A stretch of DNA of 64,000 nt from Bacilli bacterium (GCA_016283075.1 JAEEMF010000026.1:8565-72564); one strand, 5' to 3'. Positions 26,648 through 36,187 are shown, counted from the stretch's first letter. Made by a program: numbers and translations. The notes: generated by a model not told the origin, from the sequence alone.

Positions 26648-26660
26648 TGTCAATTTGACA
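26648..26660. promoter_or_regulatory. Palindrome TGTCAATTTGACA in the divergent intergenic region
   Basis: Perfect 6-base inverted repeat with one central base. It offers a TTGACA box in both directions but neither has a good -10; it could equally be an operator. The surrounding 262 bases are extremely AT-rich. Confidence 0.35.
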
Positions 26661-26760
26661 TATATTTAAATGTATATTTGTATACAAAGGTAAAATATTT
26701 TATAAAATACAATATCTATTTTACACATAATCTCTTATATAATAAGGAATTACGTATAAT

Positions 26761-26788
26761 TTGACAAATATATATAATATGTTATTAT
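26761..26788 (+). promoter_or_regulatory. Promoter of the 26813 gene
   Basis: TTGACA 26761-26766, 16-base spacer, TATTAT 26783-26788. Confidence 0.65.
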
Positions 26789-26812
26789 ATATAGCCATGA
26801 GGAAGCGATAAT

Positions 26813-27697
26813 ATGGATACAATGTTAAAAGATATTAGAACTGTTTATCAAATATATAGTACTATTTATTCATTTGAAAGAATTTTATCTAAATATTTAA
26901 GTGATGAAGAACTAGATAGTGCTATATTTAATAATCCAAAAGAAATTAGTGATAAAATTAGTAACCTTCATATTGAAGACTTAGTAGATATTAATAGAGT
27001 ATTTGAAATGGGTAGTCATTTAGATCGTATATCAGAAATCTATTCTAAATATAATGTAAAAACATTAGATGAATTAATTAATGCTTTCAGTATTATATTT
27101 GAAAAAAATACTGATAAAGTCGATGCTAATTTTATGAAGTATTTAATTGAATTATTAAATACTACCTATGAAATACCGGGGAAAGATTACTTTAGAAATA
27201 TATATATACATATATTTGAAAATAAATTAATAAGTGCTAATGAACCTATTGAAGTAAGAATGGGTGATATAAAACCTTTATATTCCATATTACCAGTAGA
27301 TTATAAATTATTTAAAACCAATTATGAAATATTAGGAGATAAAGATACTATATATAAAGATGGTTCATATTTAGATTATTTAATTAGATCATGTCTTACT
27401 GCTAAATATACTGGGAAAATAGGACAGTATGCATACTATTCAAACTGTATGTTAGAGGCTTTAAAAGGAAATGCATCTATTTTTACTTATGTTAATAAAG
27501 ATGATTATACTAATCGTATATTAGTTGAAAATATATTTATATATATTAATCATATTCCTTCTAAAGTATTAGAGTATTTAGTAGAAGACGGAGTACTAGA
27601 AGAGCAATATAACAAAATAGATATACCAAATGTTCAGTCTAAAAGAGCATATAAAAATATAAAAAATATAAGAAATAATTTAAAAACATTGTTGTAG
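26813..27697 (+). CDS. Unknown cytosolic protein
   Basis: 294 residues, GGAAGCGA ribosome site, no signal or membrane segment. Mostly helical, Ile/Asn/Tyr-rich (YQIYSTIYSFERILSKYLS at the start, KNIKNIRNNLKTLL at the end). No motif recognised. Transcribed alone, divergent from the TasA-like gene and followed by a terminator-like hairpin (about 27688-27715, one mismatch, then a long T tract). Similar in composition to other unknown helical proteins in the window (34003, 55190). Confidence 0.65.
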   Translation: MDTMLKDIRTVYQIYSTIYSFERILSKYLSDEELDSAIFNNPKEISDKISNLHIEDLVDINRVFEMGSHLDRISEIYSKYNVKTLDELINAFSIIFEKNTDKVDANFMKYLIELLNTTYEIPGKDYFRNIYIHIFENKLISANEPIEVRMGDIKPLYSILPVDYKLFKTNYEILGDKDTIYKDGSYLDYLIRSCLTAKYTGKIGQYAYYSNCMLEALKGNASIFTYVNKDDYTNRILVENIFIYINHIPSKVLEYLVEDGVLEEQYNKIDIPNVQSKRAYKNIKNIRNNLKTLL

Positions 27698-27800
27698 TTT
27701 GCAACATTGTTTTATTTTTTTAATTTTTTTTTGAAATTGTAACTTACCTGTAACTTTGAGTAACGTATAATTAAGTTGTAAAAAGGAAGGAGATTATCTT

Positions 27801-28472
27801 ATGGAAATCTTAAAAGTTGATAATTTAACAAAAGTATATGGAAAAGATTCTACTAAAGTAGTAGCTTTAGATCATGTTTCTTTTTCAGTAGATAAAGGAG
27901 AATTTGTTGCTATAGTAGGTGCATCTGGATCTGGTAAATCGACACTTCTTCATTTAATAGGAGGAGTAGATAGACCTACATCTGGTAAAGTATTTATTGA
28001 TGGAAAGGATATCTTTAGTTTAAATGATGATAAACTTGCTATATTTAGAAGAAGACAAATTGGTTTAGTATATCAGTTTTATAACTTATTACCAATACTA
28101 AATGTAGAAGAGAATATAGCATTACCACTATCACTTGATAATAGAGAAGTAGATAGAGAAAAACTAAATGAATTACTAGAACTTCTAGGACTTCAAAATA
28201 GAAAGAATCATTTACCTAATGAACTTTCTGGAGGACAACAACAAAGAACTAGTATAGGAAGAGCATTAATAACTAATCCTACTATTATTCTTGCTGATGA
28301 ACCTACAGGAAACCTAGATTCTAAATCTAGTGATGAAATAGTAGCGCTTCTTAAGAAAACTAATAAAGAGCTTAATCAAACAATTATTATGATTACTCAT
28401 AATATGGAGATTGCTAAAGTAGCTGATAGAATTATTAAAATTGAAGATGGAAAAATAGCATCGGAGGTTTAA
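27801..28472 (+). CDS. ABC exporter ATPase (LolD/MacB/BceA class)
   Basis: 223 residues. Walker A GASGSGKST, Q-loop YQFYNLLP, signature LSGGQQQR, Walker B IILADEPTGNLDS, H-loop ITHNM. The ADEPTGNLDSKSS form is typical of ATPases that serve FtsX-type permeases (BceA, LolD, MacB). AAGGAAGGAG ribosome site. One base separates it from the permease gene. Powers export or target protection by mechanotransmission; in Bacillota these commonly give resistance to antimicrobial peptides. Confidence 0.93.
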   Translation: MEILKVDNLTKVYGKDSTKVVALDHVSFSVDKGEFVAIVGASGSGKSTLLHLIGGVDRPTSGKVFIDGKDIFSLNDDKLAIFRRRQIGLVYQFYNLLPILNVEENIALPLSLDNREVDREKLNELLELLGLQNRKNHLPNELSGGQQQRTSIGRALITNPTIILADEPTGNLDSKSSDEIVALLKKTNKELNQTIIMITHNMEIAKVADRIIKIEDGKIASEV

Positions 28473-28473
28473 T

Positions 28474-31059
28474 ATGAATTTACTTAATAAATTAACAATT
28501 AAGAACTTAAAACTTAATAAGAAAAGAACAGTAGTAACAATAATAGGTATTATGCTTTCAGTAGCACTTCTTACTGCTGTATCTTCTATGTATTATAGTT
28601 TTGTTTCTACATTAGTTTCTTATGAAAAGAAAGAGAATGGTAGCTTTCATGTAGTACTATATAATGTACCTGCTTCTGAAGAAAAACAATTTGAATATAA
28701 TAAATCATTAGAAAGTGTAAGTATAACTGAGTCATTAGGATATTCTCTTATTGAAGTTAAAACAGAAGGATATAAACCTTATGCTCATGTAATTAAATTT
28801 TCTAAAGGTGCTCTTGATAATATAGCACCAACACTTATAAGTGGTAGATTACCAGAAAATAGTAATGAAGTTTTAATACCTAGTCATTTAAAGACACGTG
28901 GTAGATTAGATTTAAAAGAAGGAGATACTATCACTTTAAATCTAGGTACTAGAGTAGATGAAGAAGGTAATGAAATATTTCTAGATGCCTATAAAAAAGT
29001 TGATGAAGAAGTAAACGAAACTTTAATAAATCAAAAAGAAAAGACTTTTACTGTAGTAGGTATAGTATCTACTCCTTCACATTTTATAGAGTTTTCTGGA
29101 GACCCAGGTTATTCATTTATAACATATGGTGATAGTTTTGATAACTTAGTAAATGTTTATATTAAGTTTAAGAAAGAAAGTTTAAAAGATATTTATATTA
29201 ATACAGGTAGATTTATAAATATAGATCCAGAATTATTTAATAAGTTCTATCATGATGAACCATTAACTGAAAAAGAAGATGCTATATTTGAAGAACAATA
29301 TGAAAAACGTACATATCGTTATGACTTTAATAAACGTTTAATTGGTTTAGAAACTGATCCACTTAAATCAACAGGTCTTGATAGTGTAGGTATAGTAGTA
29401 ATAATAGTACTTGCTATTATTATATTTACTTCAGTATTCTGTATTAAAAATAGCTTTGATATATCTATTACAGAAAAGATAAAACAATACGGAATGCTAA
29501 GAAGTATAGGAGCAACTAAAAAACAAATAAAGAAAAATGTATTTTATGAAGCAACTATTCTAGGAATAATTGGTATTCCTTTAGGAATATTATTTGGGTT
29601 ACTTGCATCATTTATCTTAGTATTTGTAACTAATTACTTCTTAGGTGATGCAATACTTGGAAATTCTAAATTATTATTTGATATTTCGTGGATAGTAATA
29701 ATAATATCTATATTACTAGGTATTATAACTATTTATTTTTCAGCATTTAGTAGTGCAAGAAAAGCTTCTAAAATCTCTCCAATTGATTCTATTAGAAATA
29801 GTGCAAATATAAAGATAAAAAATAAATCTTTAAAATGCCCTAAATTCATTAAAAATATTTTTGGTATAGGAGGAGAAATCTCTTATAAAAATATTAAAAG
29901 AAATAAAAGAAAATATCGTACAACAACAATTTCTATTATTGTATCTGTATTTGTATTTATAGCTTTATCTACATTTATGAATACAACTATGGAAGCTACT
30001 AAAGTACAAGTAGGAGAAATGGACTACAATATTTATATAGGTTCTTACTCTGATACAAGAGATACAATAGATGGTTTAGTTTCTTCAGCATATATAGATA
30101 AGTATTCTATTATAAGAGATATACCAGGAACATATACTAAATCATATTATTCAAAAGAATATATTGATCGTTTCGGTGATGATAATACTGAGTTAAAGCG
30201 TTTTATAATACGCTCTATAAGTGATGATTCTTATAATGACTTTATAAAAGAATTAGGATTATCTAAAGAATATTTAAAAGATAAAGCAATTTTATTTGAT
30301 AGTGATGTAGTTTCAACTGGTAATAATATTAAAGAAACTATTAGACTATATAACCTTAATAAAGGTGACAAAGTATCTTTAAATGTTAATGATGTTGATA
30401 CTACTATCACCATAGGAGCAGTAACAACTTCAAAAATACCATTTGGTATGTCTAAAAAATATGATGTATCTAGCTTAATTGTTAGCGAAGAGTATTATGA
30501 TAAGATTTTTAAAGGTGATTCTTATTTACAAACATATGTAGTTGCAAATAATGCGTCTAAATTCCAAGATGAAGCCGAAAATAAATTAACTGGATATGAA
30601 CACTTTCTAAATAATGCTGAAGAAGAAGCTAAGATTCTAAGAAATTTATTTATTTTAGTTGCAATCTTCTTATATGGATTTATTATAGTAATATCTTTAA
30701 TAGGTATAACTAATATCTTTAATACACTTACAACTAGTATGCAACTACGTAAACCAGAATTTGCAATGCTTAAGTCTATTGGTATGACAAGTAAAGAATT
30801 TAATAGAATGATAAGACTAGAATCATTATTCATGGGTCTTAAATCATTACTTATTGGTATTCCAATAGGAATAGTACTTTCATACATAATACACTTTGCA
30901 GTAGGAAGAGAAACAGGTATTCCTTACAGTCTTCCTATAATAGCAATTTTAATATCTATTCTAGTAGTATTCTTACTACTAACAATAATAATGCATTTCT
31001 CTATTAGTAAAATTAGTAAACAAAATACTATAGAAACTATTAGAAATGAAAATATCTAA
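28474..31059 (+). CDS. FtsX-family ABC permease, two FtsX domains
   Basis: 861 residues. N-terminal TM (~17-40) and a ~260-residue extracellular domain, then an FtsX domain (GVVVIIVLAIIIFTSVFCIKN-like TM near 310, MLRSIGATKKQIKKNVFYEA, two further TMs); a second copy of the architecture ends with MLKSIGMTSKEFNRMIRLES and three C-terminal TMs. Duplicate FtsX permeases of ~850 residues with a LolD-like ATPase are typical of Bacillota peptide or lipoprotein exporters. Terminator just behind. The two-component genes 1.1 kb downstream probably regulate it. Confidence 0.9.
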   Translation: MNLLNKLTIKNLKLNKKRTVVTIIGIMLSVALLTAVSSMYYSFVSTLVSYEKKENGSFHVVLYNVPASEEKQFEYNKSLESVSITESLGYSLIEVKTEGYKPYAHVIKFSKGALDNIAPTLISGRLPENSNEVLIPSHLKTRGRLDLKEGDTITLNLGTRVDEEGNEIFLDAYKKVDEEVNETLINQKEKTFTVVGIVSTPSHFIEFSGDPGYSFITYGDSFDNLVNVYIKFKKESLKDIYINTGRFINIDPELFNKFYHDEPLTEKEDAIFEEQYEKRTYRYDFNKRLIGLETDPLKSTGLDSVGIVVIIVLAIIIFTSVFCIKNSFDISITEKIKQYGMLRSIGATKKQIKKNVFYEATILGIIGIPLGILFGLLASFILVFVTNYFLGDAILGNSKLLFDISWIVIIISILLGIITIYFSAFSSARKASKISPIDSIRNSANIKIKNKSLKCPKFIKNIFGIGGEISYKNIKRNKRKYRTTTISIIVSVFVFIALSTFMNTTMEATKVQVGEMDYNIYIGSYSDTRDTIDGLVSSAYIDKYSIIRDIPGTYTKSYYSKEYIDRFGDDNTELKRFIIRSISDDSYNDFIKELGLSKEYLKDKAILFDSDVVSTGNNIKETIRLYNLNKGDKVSLNVNDVDTTITIGAVTTSKIPFGMSKKYDVSSLIVSEEYYDKIFKGDSYLQTYVVANNASKFQDEAENKLTGYEHFLNNAEEEAKILRNLFILVAIFLYGFIIVISLIGITNIFNTLTTSMQLRKPEFAMLKSIGMTSKEFNRMIRLESLFMGLKSLLIGIPIGIVLSYIIHFAVGRETGIPYSLPIIAILISILVVFLLLTIIMHFSISKISKQNTIETIRNENI

Positions 31060-31082
31060 AAGGAGATTTATCTCCTTTTTAT
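31058..31082 (+). terminator. Terminator after the FtsX permease gene
   Basis: AAAGGAGA / TCTCCTTT arms (31059-31066, 31071-31078) with T run. Confidence 0.85.
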
Positions 31083-31099
31083 TTTTAATTAAAAACTTT

Positions 31100-31118
31100 C
31101 GGTTTCAAAATGAAACCG
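31100..31118. repeat. Inverted repeat upstream of the ORF6N gene (1)
   Basis: CGGTTTCA-AAA-TGAAACCG, perfect 8-base arms. No T run follows, so an operator or mobile-cassette boundary is likelier than a terminator. Confidence 0.7.
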
Positions 31119-31136
31119 CAAATATATGCAATAATC

Positions 31137-31165
31137 CTTTAAGGTCGCAATTTGCGACCTTAAAG
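31137..31165. repeat. Inverted repeat upstream of the ORF6N gene (2)
   Basis: 14-base perfect arms (31137-31150, 31152-31165; CTTTAAGGTCGCAA and its complement) around a single central base. A one-base centre cannot form a stable RNA loop without breaking pairs; it fits a dimeric DNA-binding site. Confidence 0.75.
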
Positions 31166-31259
31166 AAAGATATTATTTCATTATAATTTTTAAATAAAAA
31201 TATCATTAAAAAAAGGAAATAAGTGATTTATCTCGTATTATATTAATAGGAGGTAATTA

Positions 31260-32087
31260 ATGAAAGAAATAATAATAGAAGATCTAATTTACGAAATTAA
31301 AGGGGTACAGGTAATGCTAGATAGTGATTTAGCTAAACTATATAATTGTAAGAATGGAGCTAAGGAAATTAATCAAGCAGTAAAAAATAATCCTAATAAA
31401 TTTCCTGATAGATATTTGTTAAGAATTACTGAAAAAGAATTTAATTCTTTGAAGTCAATACATTTGACTTCAAAAGGAGGTGCTAGGAAAGGACATACAG
31501 CTTTTACAGAGCAAGGAGTATATATGCTCGCAACTATTCTAAAAAGTGATATAGCTATAGAGGTTTCTATTAGAATAATGGATGCATTCGTAAAGATGAG
31601 AAGATACTTTGCAAGTAATAATGAAATACTTCTTAATCATGAAAATAGACTTCTTGTTTTAGAAAGTGCCTTTGATAAGTTTAAAGAGAAAGGAATAAAT
31701 AAAATATTTTTTGAAAATGAACTATATGATGCATTCTCGCTTCTTATAGATATTTTTAATAAAACAAATAAAGAGATAATTATTATTGATAATTATGCTG
31801 GTAAAGAACTATTAGATATTTTAAAAAATATTGATAGGAAAATTATAATAGTTTCTAAAAATATAGATGATGTATTAAAAAATAAATATAAATCACAATA
31901 TAGTAATGTTTCTTTTATAAATAATGATTCCTTTCATGATAGATTTATAATTATAGATAGAAAAATATTATTTTCAAGTGGTGCTAGTTTTAAAGACTTG
32001 GGAAAGAAATGTTTTGGTATACATAAAATAGATGATATGGATTATTTAAATAGAATATTAAAAGTAATAAATATTGATTATGAATAG
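31260..32087 (+). CDS. ORF6N-domain DNA-binding protein with PLD-like C-terminus
   Basis: 275 residues, AGGAGGTAATT ahead of ATG. Residues ~5-115 are an ORF6N domain (VQVMLDSDLAKLYNCKNGAKEINQAVKNN, FPDRYLLRIT, GGARKGHTAFTEQGVYMLATIL), a DNA-binding module related to phage KilA-N/BRO proteins. Residues ~140-275 resemble the phospholipase-D-like half found in many chromosomal ORF6N proteins (EIIIIDNYAGKELLDIL, SFHDRFIIIDRKILFSSGAS with one H-x-R/D..ID motif). Sits between an ABC exporter and its probable two-component system. Likely of phage or mobile origin; role unknown (regulator or defence). Confidence 0.85.
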   Translation: MKEIIIEDLIYEIKGVQVMLDSDLAKLYNCKNGAKEINQAVKNNPNKFPDRYLLRITEKEFNSLKSIHLTSKGGARKGHTAFTEQGVYMLATILKSDIAIEVSIRIMDAFVKMRRYFASNNEILLNHENRLLVLESAFDKFKEKGINKIFFENELYDAFSLLIDIFNKTNKEIIIIDNYAGKELLDILKNIDRKIIIVSKNIDDVLKNKYKSQYSNVSFINNDSFHDRFIIIDRKILFSSGASFKDLGKKCFGIHKIDDMDYLNRILKVINIDYE

Positions 32088-32139
32088 AGTAATCAATATT
32101 TATTTTTATGTTATAATTAAATTAACTAGGAGGCCTTTT

Positions 32140-32793
32140 ATGAATATATTATTAGTAGAGGATACAGAATCAATTATTAAAGGATTAACATATACTTTAG
32201 AAAAGAATAATTATCATTTAGATGTTAAAACTAATATTACTAGTGCTAGAGAGTTTATTGAATCTAGTAATATTGATTTAATAATACTAGATATTACTCT
32301 TCCTGATGGTAATGGTTTTGATTTATTTGAAAATGTAATAAAAGAAAAAAAGATACCAACCATCTTTTTAACAGCAAGAGATGATGAAGATGATATAGTA
32401 AAAGGCTTAGATATAGGAGCGGAAGATTATATTACTAAACCTTTTAGTACTAAAGAATTACTTGCTAGAATTAATAGAATTCTTTTAAGAAATAAAAAGA
32501 AAAGTATTATTACTATTAAAGATATTTCTTTTGATACTGATAAGTTAGTACTTACTAAAGATGGTAATATAATAGAACTAAGTGCACTTGAACTTAAACT
32601 AGTTAATTTACTATTTAATAACTTAAATAAAGTAGTAACTAGAAATACTATTTTAGATAAGATATATGACTGGACAGGTAACTTTGTAGATGACCATACT
32701 GTTACTGTATATTTTAAAAGAATAAGAGAAAAAATAGGAACAGATATTATTACTACTATTAAAGGAATGGGTTATAGAATAGATGAAGAATAA
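32140..32793 (+). CDS. OmpR/PhoB-family response regulator
   Basis: 217 residues from ATG 32140, behind AGGAGG 32128-32133; an earlier in-frame ATG at 32074 lies inside the preceding gene and would add an unrelated head. Receiver: acidic pair VEDTE, phospho-Asp in LIILDITLPDGNG, Thr in PTIFLTARDD, Lys in DYITKPFS. Winged helix: ELSALELKLVNLL, DWTGNFVDDHTVTVYFKRIREKIG. Overlaps the kinase gene by 11 bases. Probably controls the upstream FtsX-type exporter. Confidence 0.93.
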   Translation: MNILLVEDTESIIKGLTYTLEKNNYHLDVKTNITSAREFIESSNIDLIILDITLPDGNGFDLFENVIKEKKIPTIFLTARDDEDDIVKGLDIGAEDYITKPFSTKELLARINRILLRNKKKSIITIKDISFDTDKLVLTKDGNIIELSALELKLVNLLFNNLNKVVTRNTILDKIYDWTGNFVDDHTVTVYFKRIREKIGTDIITTIKGMGYRIDEE

Positions 32794-33994
32794 AGTAGAA
32801 CTTAAAAAATTTTTTATCTCTATTTTTATAACACTTCTTATTCTTACCAGTATTTTTAGTATATATTTTATACATCAGTATAAAACATATACTAGAGGAT
32901 ATAATGATAAAATAGTAAAATTAGTAAGTACTATTAAAGAAAAGCATCCTAGTATATCTGATGAAGAAATATTTAATATATTAAATGATGATACTTATAA
33001 TGAAGAATTATTTTTAAAGTATGGTTATTCTTTAAATGATACTTCTATAGTAAATAAAAATGATAATATATTTAAAATATATTTAGTAATAGATATTACT
33101 TTAATAATTATTTCTTTCATAATTCTTATAATAATATTCTATTTATATTTATCTAAAAGAGATAAAGATATAAAAGAAATAACTAAATGTATAGAAGAAA
33201 TAAATAAAAAGAATTATGAACTTCAAATAGATACTATTTCAGAAGATGAATTATCTATTTTAAAAAATGAAATATATAAAACTACTATAATGCTTAAAGA
33301 AGCAGCAGAAAACTCTAATTTAGATAAACTAAATTTAAAGAAATCACTAGAAGATATATCACATCAACTTAAAACACCACTTACTAGTATTATGGTAATG
33401 CTTGATAATATAATAGAAGATCCTGATATGGATAAAGAAGTAAGAAATGACTTTATTATAGACATTAAAAGAAATGTCTATAATATAAGTTTCTTAGTAC
33501 AATCTATTTTAAAATTATCTAAGTTTGATGCTAATACAGTTAAATTTATAGAAGAAAAACATAGTTTAAAAGATATAGTAGATGAATCTATTAAGAATGT
33601 ATCTCCACTATGTGATTTAAGAAATATAACTATAAAAGAATGTATTAAAAAAGATTCTATTATTACTTGTGATGAGAAGTGGCAAATAGAAGCTGTAACT
33701 AATATACTTAAAAACTCTATTGATCACTCTATAACAGGTAACGAAGTTACTGTTATAGTAAGTTCTAATAATGCTTACTCTGAAATTACAATAAGCGATA
33801 ATGGTTGTGGTATATCTAGTAAAGATATGCCTCATATCTTTGAAAGATTTTATAAAGGGGAAAACTCATCTTCAGATAGTATTGGTATAGGACTAGCCTT
33901 AGCTAAAACTATTATAGAAGAAAATAATGGTAGTATTAGTGTAGAATCTTCTAAAGAAGGTACTACATTTAGTATTAAATATTTCACTTTATAG
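32783..33994 (+). CDS. Sensor histidine kinase
   Basis: 403 residues. TM1 ~9-31, extracellular loop ~32-95, TM2 ~96-124, then HisKA with His194 in DISHQLKTPLTS, N box NILKNSIDHS, G1 ISDNGCGIS, F box HIFERFYKG, G2 GIGLALAKTII. All catalytic motifs are intact. The ~60-residue sensor loop is longer than that of BceS-type intramembrane kinases, so direct sensing is possible. Co-transcribed with the regulator and with the next gene (8-base gap). Confidence 0.92.
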   Translation: MKNKVELKKFFISIFITLLILTSIFSIYFIHQYKTYTRGYNDKIVKLVSTIKEKHPSISDEEIFNILNDDTYNEELFLKYGYSLNDTSIVNKNDNIFKIYLVIDITLIIISFIILIIIFYLYLSKRDKDIKEITKCIEEINKKNYELQIDTISEDELSILKNEIYKTTIMLKEAAENSNLDKLNLKKSLEDISHQLKTPLTSIMVMLDNIIEDPDMDKEVRNDFIIDIKRNVYNISFLVQSILKLSKFDANTVKFIEEKHSLKDIVDESIKNVSPLCDLRNITIKECIKKDSIITCDEKWQIEAVTNILKNSIDHSITGNEVTVIVSSNNAYSEITISDNGCGISSKDMPHIFERFYKGENSSSDSIGIGLALAKTIIEENNGSISVESSKEGTTFSIKYFTL

Positions 33995-34002
33995 GAGGAC
34001 TT

Positions 34003-34587
34003 ATGTCTAAAGATAATAATGTATTTACAGATGAAGAAATAAAAAAATATTCATTACCTATATATAAGTTTTATAAAGGTATATATTCTTATGGAAAATT
34101 AAAAGACGAAATGGAAAGTATAAAAGGAGTAAAGTATATTACTCCAGGGCAGTTCAACTACCAAGTATGTGAAAATGATGTAGAAGGTCTTTTAAGTAGA
34201 AAAGAATATGGTACTTATAAGCCAGGAGATATTGATTTCTTTATAATAAGAAACGATAGAATTAAAGCTCCTTTTAATGAGTATGATAGATATTTAAGGA
34301 TAATGGCTAATACTGGTTACCTAGACTTTACTAAGGAATATGTAACAAAGCAGCATGATAAGTTTTCTTCTATAAAAGAAGAAATACTATCTAGTAAAGT
34401 AAAAGAAGTACTAGATATGGGTATTTCTCCATATACTGATAATCTTACTAAAGCATATATGGAAGAACTACTTAGATCATTTGATATAAATGGTCTTTCT
34501 AAAGAAAAAGATGAATTTGATCATTTAGTAAAAGTACTTGATAAATCATATAATCATATTTCATTTGATACTAAAAAGTGTAAATAG
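34003..34587 (+). CDS. Unknown soluble protein downstream of the kinase
   Basis: 194 residues, AGGAGGACTT ribosome site directly after the kinase stop, so same operon. No signal or TM. Contains VKYITPGQFNYQVCENDVEGLL and GTYKPGDIDFFIIRNDRIK; family not recognised. Ends KKCK. A 16-base-arm hairpin follows. Confidence 0.65.
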   Translation: MSKDNNVFTDEEIKKYSLPIYKFYKGIYSYGKLKDEMESIKGVKYITPGQFNYQVCENDVEGLLSRKEYGTYKPGDIDFFIIRNDRIKAPFNEYDRYLRIMANTGYLDFTKEYVTKQHDKFSSIKEEILSSKVKEVLDMGISPYTDNLTKAYMEELLRSFDINGLSKEKDEFDHLVKVLDKSYNHISFDTKKCK

Positions 34588-34593
34588 ATATAA

Positions 34594-34629
34594 ACATATT
34601 AAAAGAAAACTTATTTTCTTTTAATATGT
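34594..34629 (+). terminator. Long AT-rich hairpin ending the two-component operon
   Basis: 16-base perfect arms (34594-34609 and 34614-34629). No strong T run after the stem, but it separates the operon from a new start with a TATGAT box. Confidence 0.6.
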
Positions 34630-34657
34630 ATGTTATGATATTTTTGGAGGGATAAAT

Positions 34658-35566
34658 GTGGTTGCACTTACAGTTGTACTTTGTATATTAGAAATACTTA
34701 TACAAGGACATTATTTATATCAATTTAATAAAAAGAGAGATTTAAAAGCATGGAACTATTTTGAAGGTTTTAATGATTCAAGTTATTTAGTAGCAGTACT
34801 TTCTTCATGGCTTATAATGGGAAATGCATATAGTTTTAAAGGAGCATTTTATGTACTATCTACATTCCATTTCTTACAAAAGAATACATATGATTTAAAA
34901 CCATTATATACAGGAACAATAATTTGTTTAATATTTGTTATTATTAACTCAGTTTTACTTGCTATGGGTCATAAAATAAGAAATAAGATAAAGAAGAATG
35001 CGGAGATTAGATTTAATCTAAGAGGTTTAGCAACCAGAACAATAGTATTTATAGGTGCAATACTATTTGTGCTAATATCTGCAAAAGTAGAATTTGCATC
35101 TTCTAGTAAATATGATAGAGAAGAATTAATTAATAACTTAACTAAAGTATATGGTAATGGTAACTTTAGAATACTAGATATTAATAAAGTATATCAAGAC
35201 TATGGTTTTGTCGGATATAACTATACTATTAAAACAAGTTATATGAATAAGAAATTCTTTGTTATGTCATATGAAAATATGCCAAAACATTTTTATAGAG
35301 ATAATTTCTTACTAGTATATGCTTCTAATAAATATAATTTAAAATATAAGTTAAGTTATAATATCTTTACTGGAGTAGTAACAGAAGACTTCTCTAATTT
35401 AATAAATAGATATAATAAATTAACACCTTATGAATATGATAAAGATGATTATGAATTAACATTCCCATATTTAATAAATAATCCTGATTCTAATGCTATT
35501 ACAATAGGATTAGATGAATATTTAAAGAACTATGAAACATCTTTAAAAAATGGTACATATGAATAA
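34658..35566 (+). CDS. Multi-spanning membrane protein, unknown
   Basis: 302 residues, GTG start after GGAGGG (the ATG at 34656 is in another frame). TMs near 1-20, 43-60, 88-108 and 128-147; then an extracytoplasmic or cytosolic soluble half (~150-302) with DREELINNLTKVYGNGNFRI and YDYELTFPYLINNP-like sequence. No family recognised. Single gene with its own terminator. Confidence 0.65.
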   Translation: MVALTVVLCILEILIQGHYLYQFNKKRDLKAWNYFEGFNDSSYLVAVLSSWLIMGNAYSFKGAFYVLSTFHFLQKNTYDLKPLYTGTIICLIFVIINSVLLAMGHKIRNKIKKNAEIRFNLRGLATRTIVFIGAILFVLISAKVEFASSSKYDREELINNLTKVYGNGNFRILDINKVYQDYGFVGYNYTIKTSYMNKKFFVMSYENMPKHFYRDNFLLVYASNKYNLKYKLSYNIFTGVVTEDFSNLINRYNKLTPYEYDKDDYELTFPYLINNPDSNAITIGLDEYLKNYETSLKNGTYE

Positions 35567-35597
35567 AATAGCATCAATTTGCTATTTTATTTTTTTA
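35565..35597 (+). terminator. Terminator after the 34658 gene
   Basis: AAAATAGCA / TGCTATTTT arms (35565-35573, 35580-35588) then seven T; overlaps the stop codon. Confidence 0.85.
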
Positions 35598-35600
35598 TGT

Positions 35601-35623
35601 TATAATATCACCCCTGTGGGGTG
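35601..35623 (+). promoter_or_regulatory. -10 box and ribosome-site hairpin of the 35630 gene
   Basis: TATAAT (35601-35606) is followed at once by CACCCC-TGT-GGGGTG (35609-35623), a perfect 6-base stem whose 3' arm is the ribosome binding site GGGGTG. It could limit translation or be a protein operator. Confidence 0.5.
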
Positions 35624-35629
35624 AAATAT

Positions 35630-36187
35630 ATGGAAAAGATTTTAGGAAAAGATTTTTACAATGAAGAAATAAAAGAATACATGATTGTTAAACCAATTAA
35701 TAATTCAGCATCTTTAACTTTATTTGTTATTTTAACAGATTTACAAGGAAGAGGATATGCTGTATCAATAAATGAATTTGATAGAAAACAAGTTAGACCT
35801 ATTAATGATATGCATCATTTTCAAATAGTAAAAGGTAATGATAATAAACCTCTTTATTTAAATGATGAATTAGCTACTAAAATAGAAGAAGATTTTAGAA
35901 TTAAAATGGAATCAGGAATGTACAATAAATATGTATATTCTAATGTAGCAGATTTACTTCCAAGAGTAGCACGTAAACTAGGAGGACTTAATTATGATGA
36001 TAAGTTCTACGAAGAATTAGGTAAAACTTTAGATATAAGAGAGTTAAGATATCTATCTGATATATTATCAGAAGGATGTGCTAACTGTGATAATACTGAA
36101 TGTGAAAGAAGAAAAGGATCTTGCACAAACTGGACTAATTATAAAGTAATTGGTGAATATAAATATAATAATAGAAAAGCTTGGTAA
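35630..36187 (+). CDS. Unknown protein, tandem paralogue 1
   Basis: 185 residues from ATG 35630 (GGGGTG 6 bases upstream; an earlier in-frame GTG at 35621 overlaps that site). Soluble. N-terminal half shares with the next gene the pattern IKEYMI...L-x-GRGYAVS...VRPIxDM...IV. C-terminal part differs and holds a Cys-rich stretch GCANCDNTECERRKGSCTNW that could bind metal. No family recognised. Confidence 0.7.
   Translation: MEKILGKDFYNEEIKEYMIVKPINNSASLTLFVILTDLQGRGYAVSINEFDRKQVRPINDMHHFQIVKGNDNKPLYLNDELATKIEEDFRIKMESGMYNKYVYSNVADLLPRVARKLGGLNYDDKFYEELGKTLDIRELRYLSDILSEGCANCDNTECERRKGSCTNWTNYKVIGEYKYNNRKAW

Noticed and set aside
27801..33994. Standard BceAB-BceRS bacitracin module
   Set aside because: The ATPase/permease type fits loosely, but the kinase has a ~60-residue extracellular loop instead of the very short BceS loop, and the permease has a different two-FtsX layout. 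A general FtsX-type exporter call is safer.
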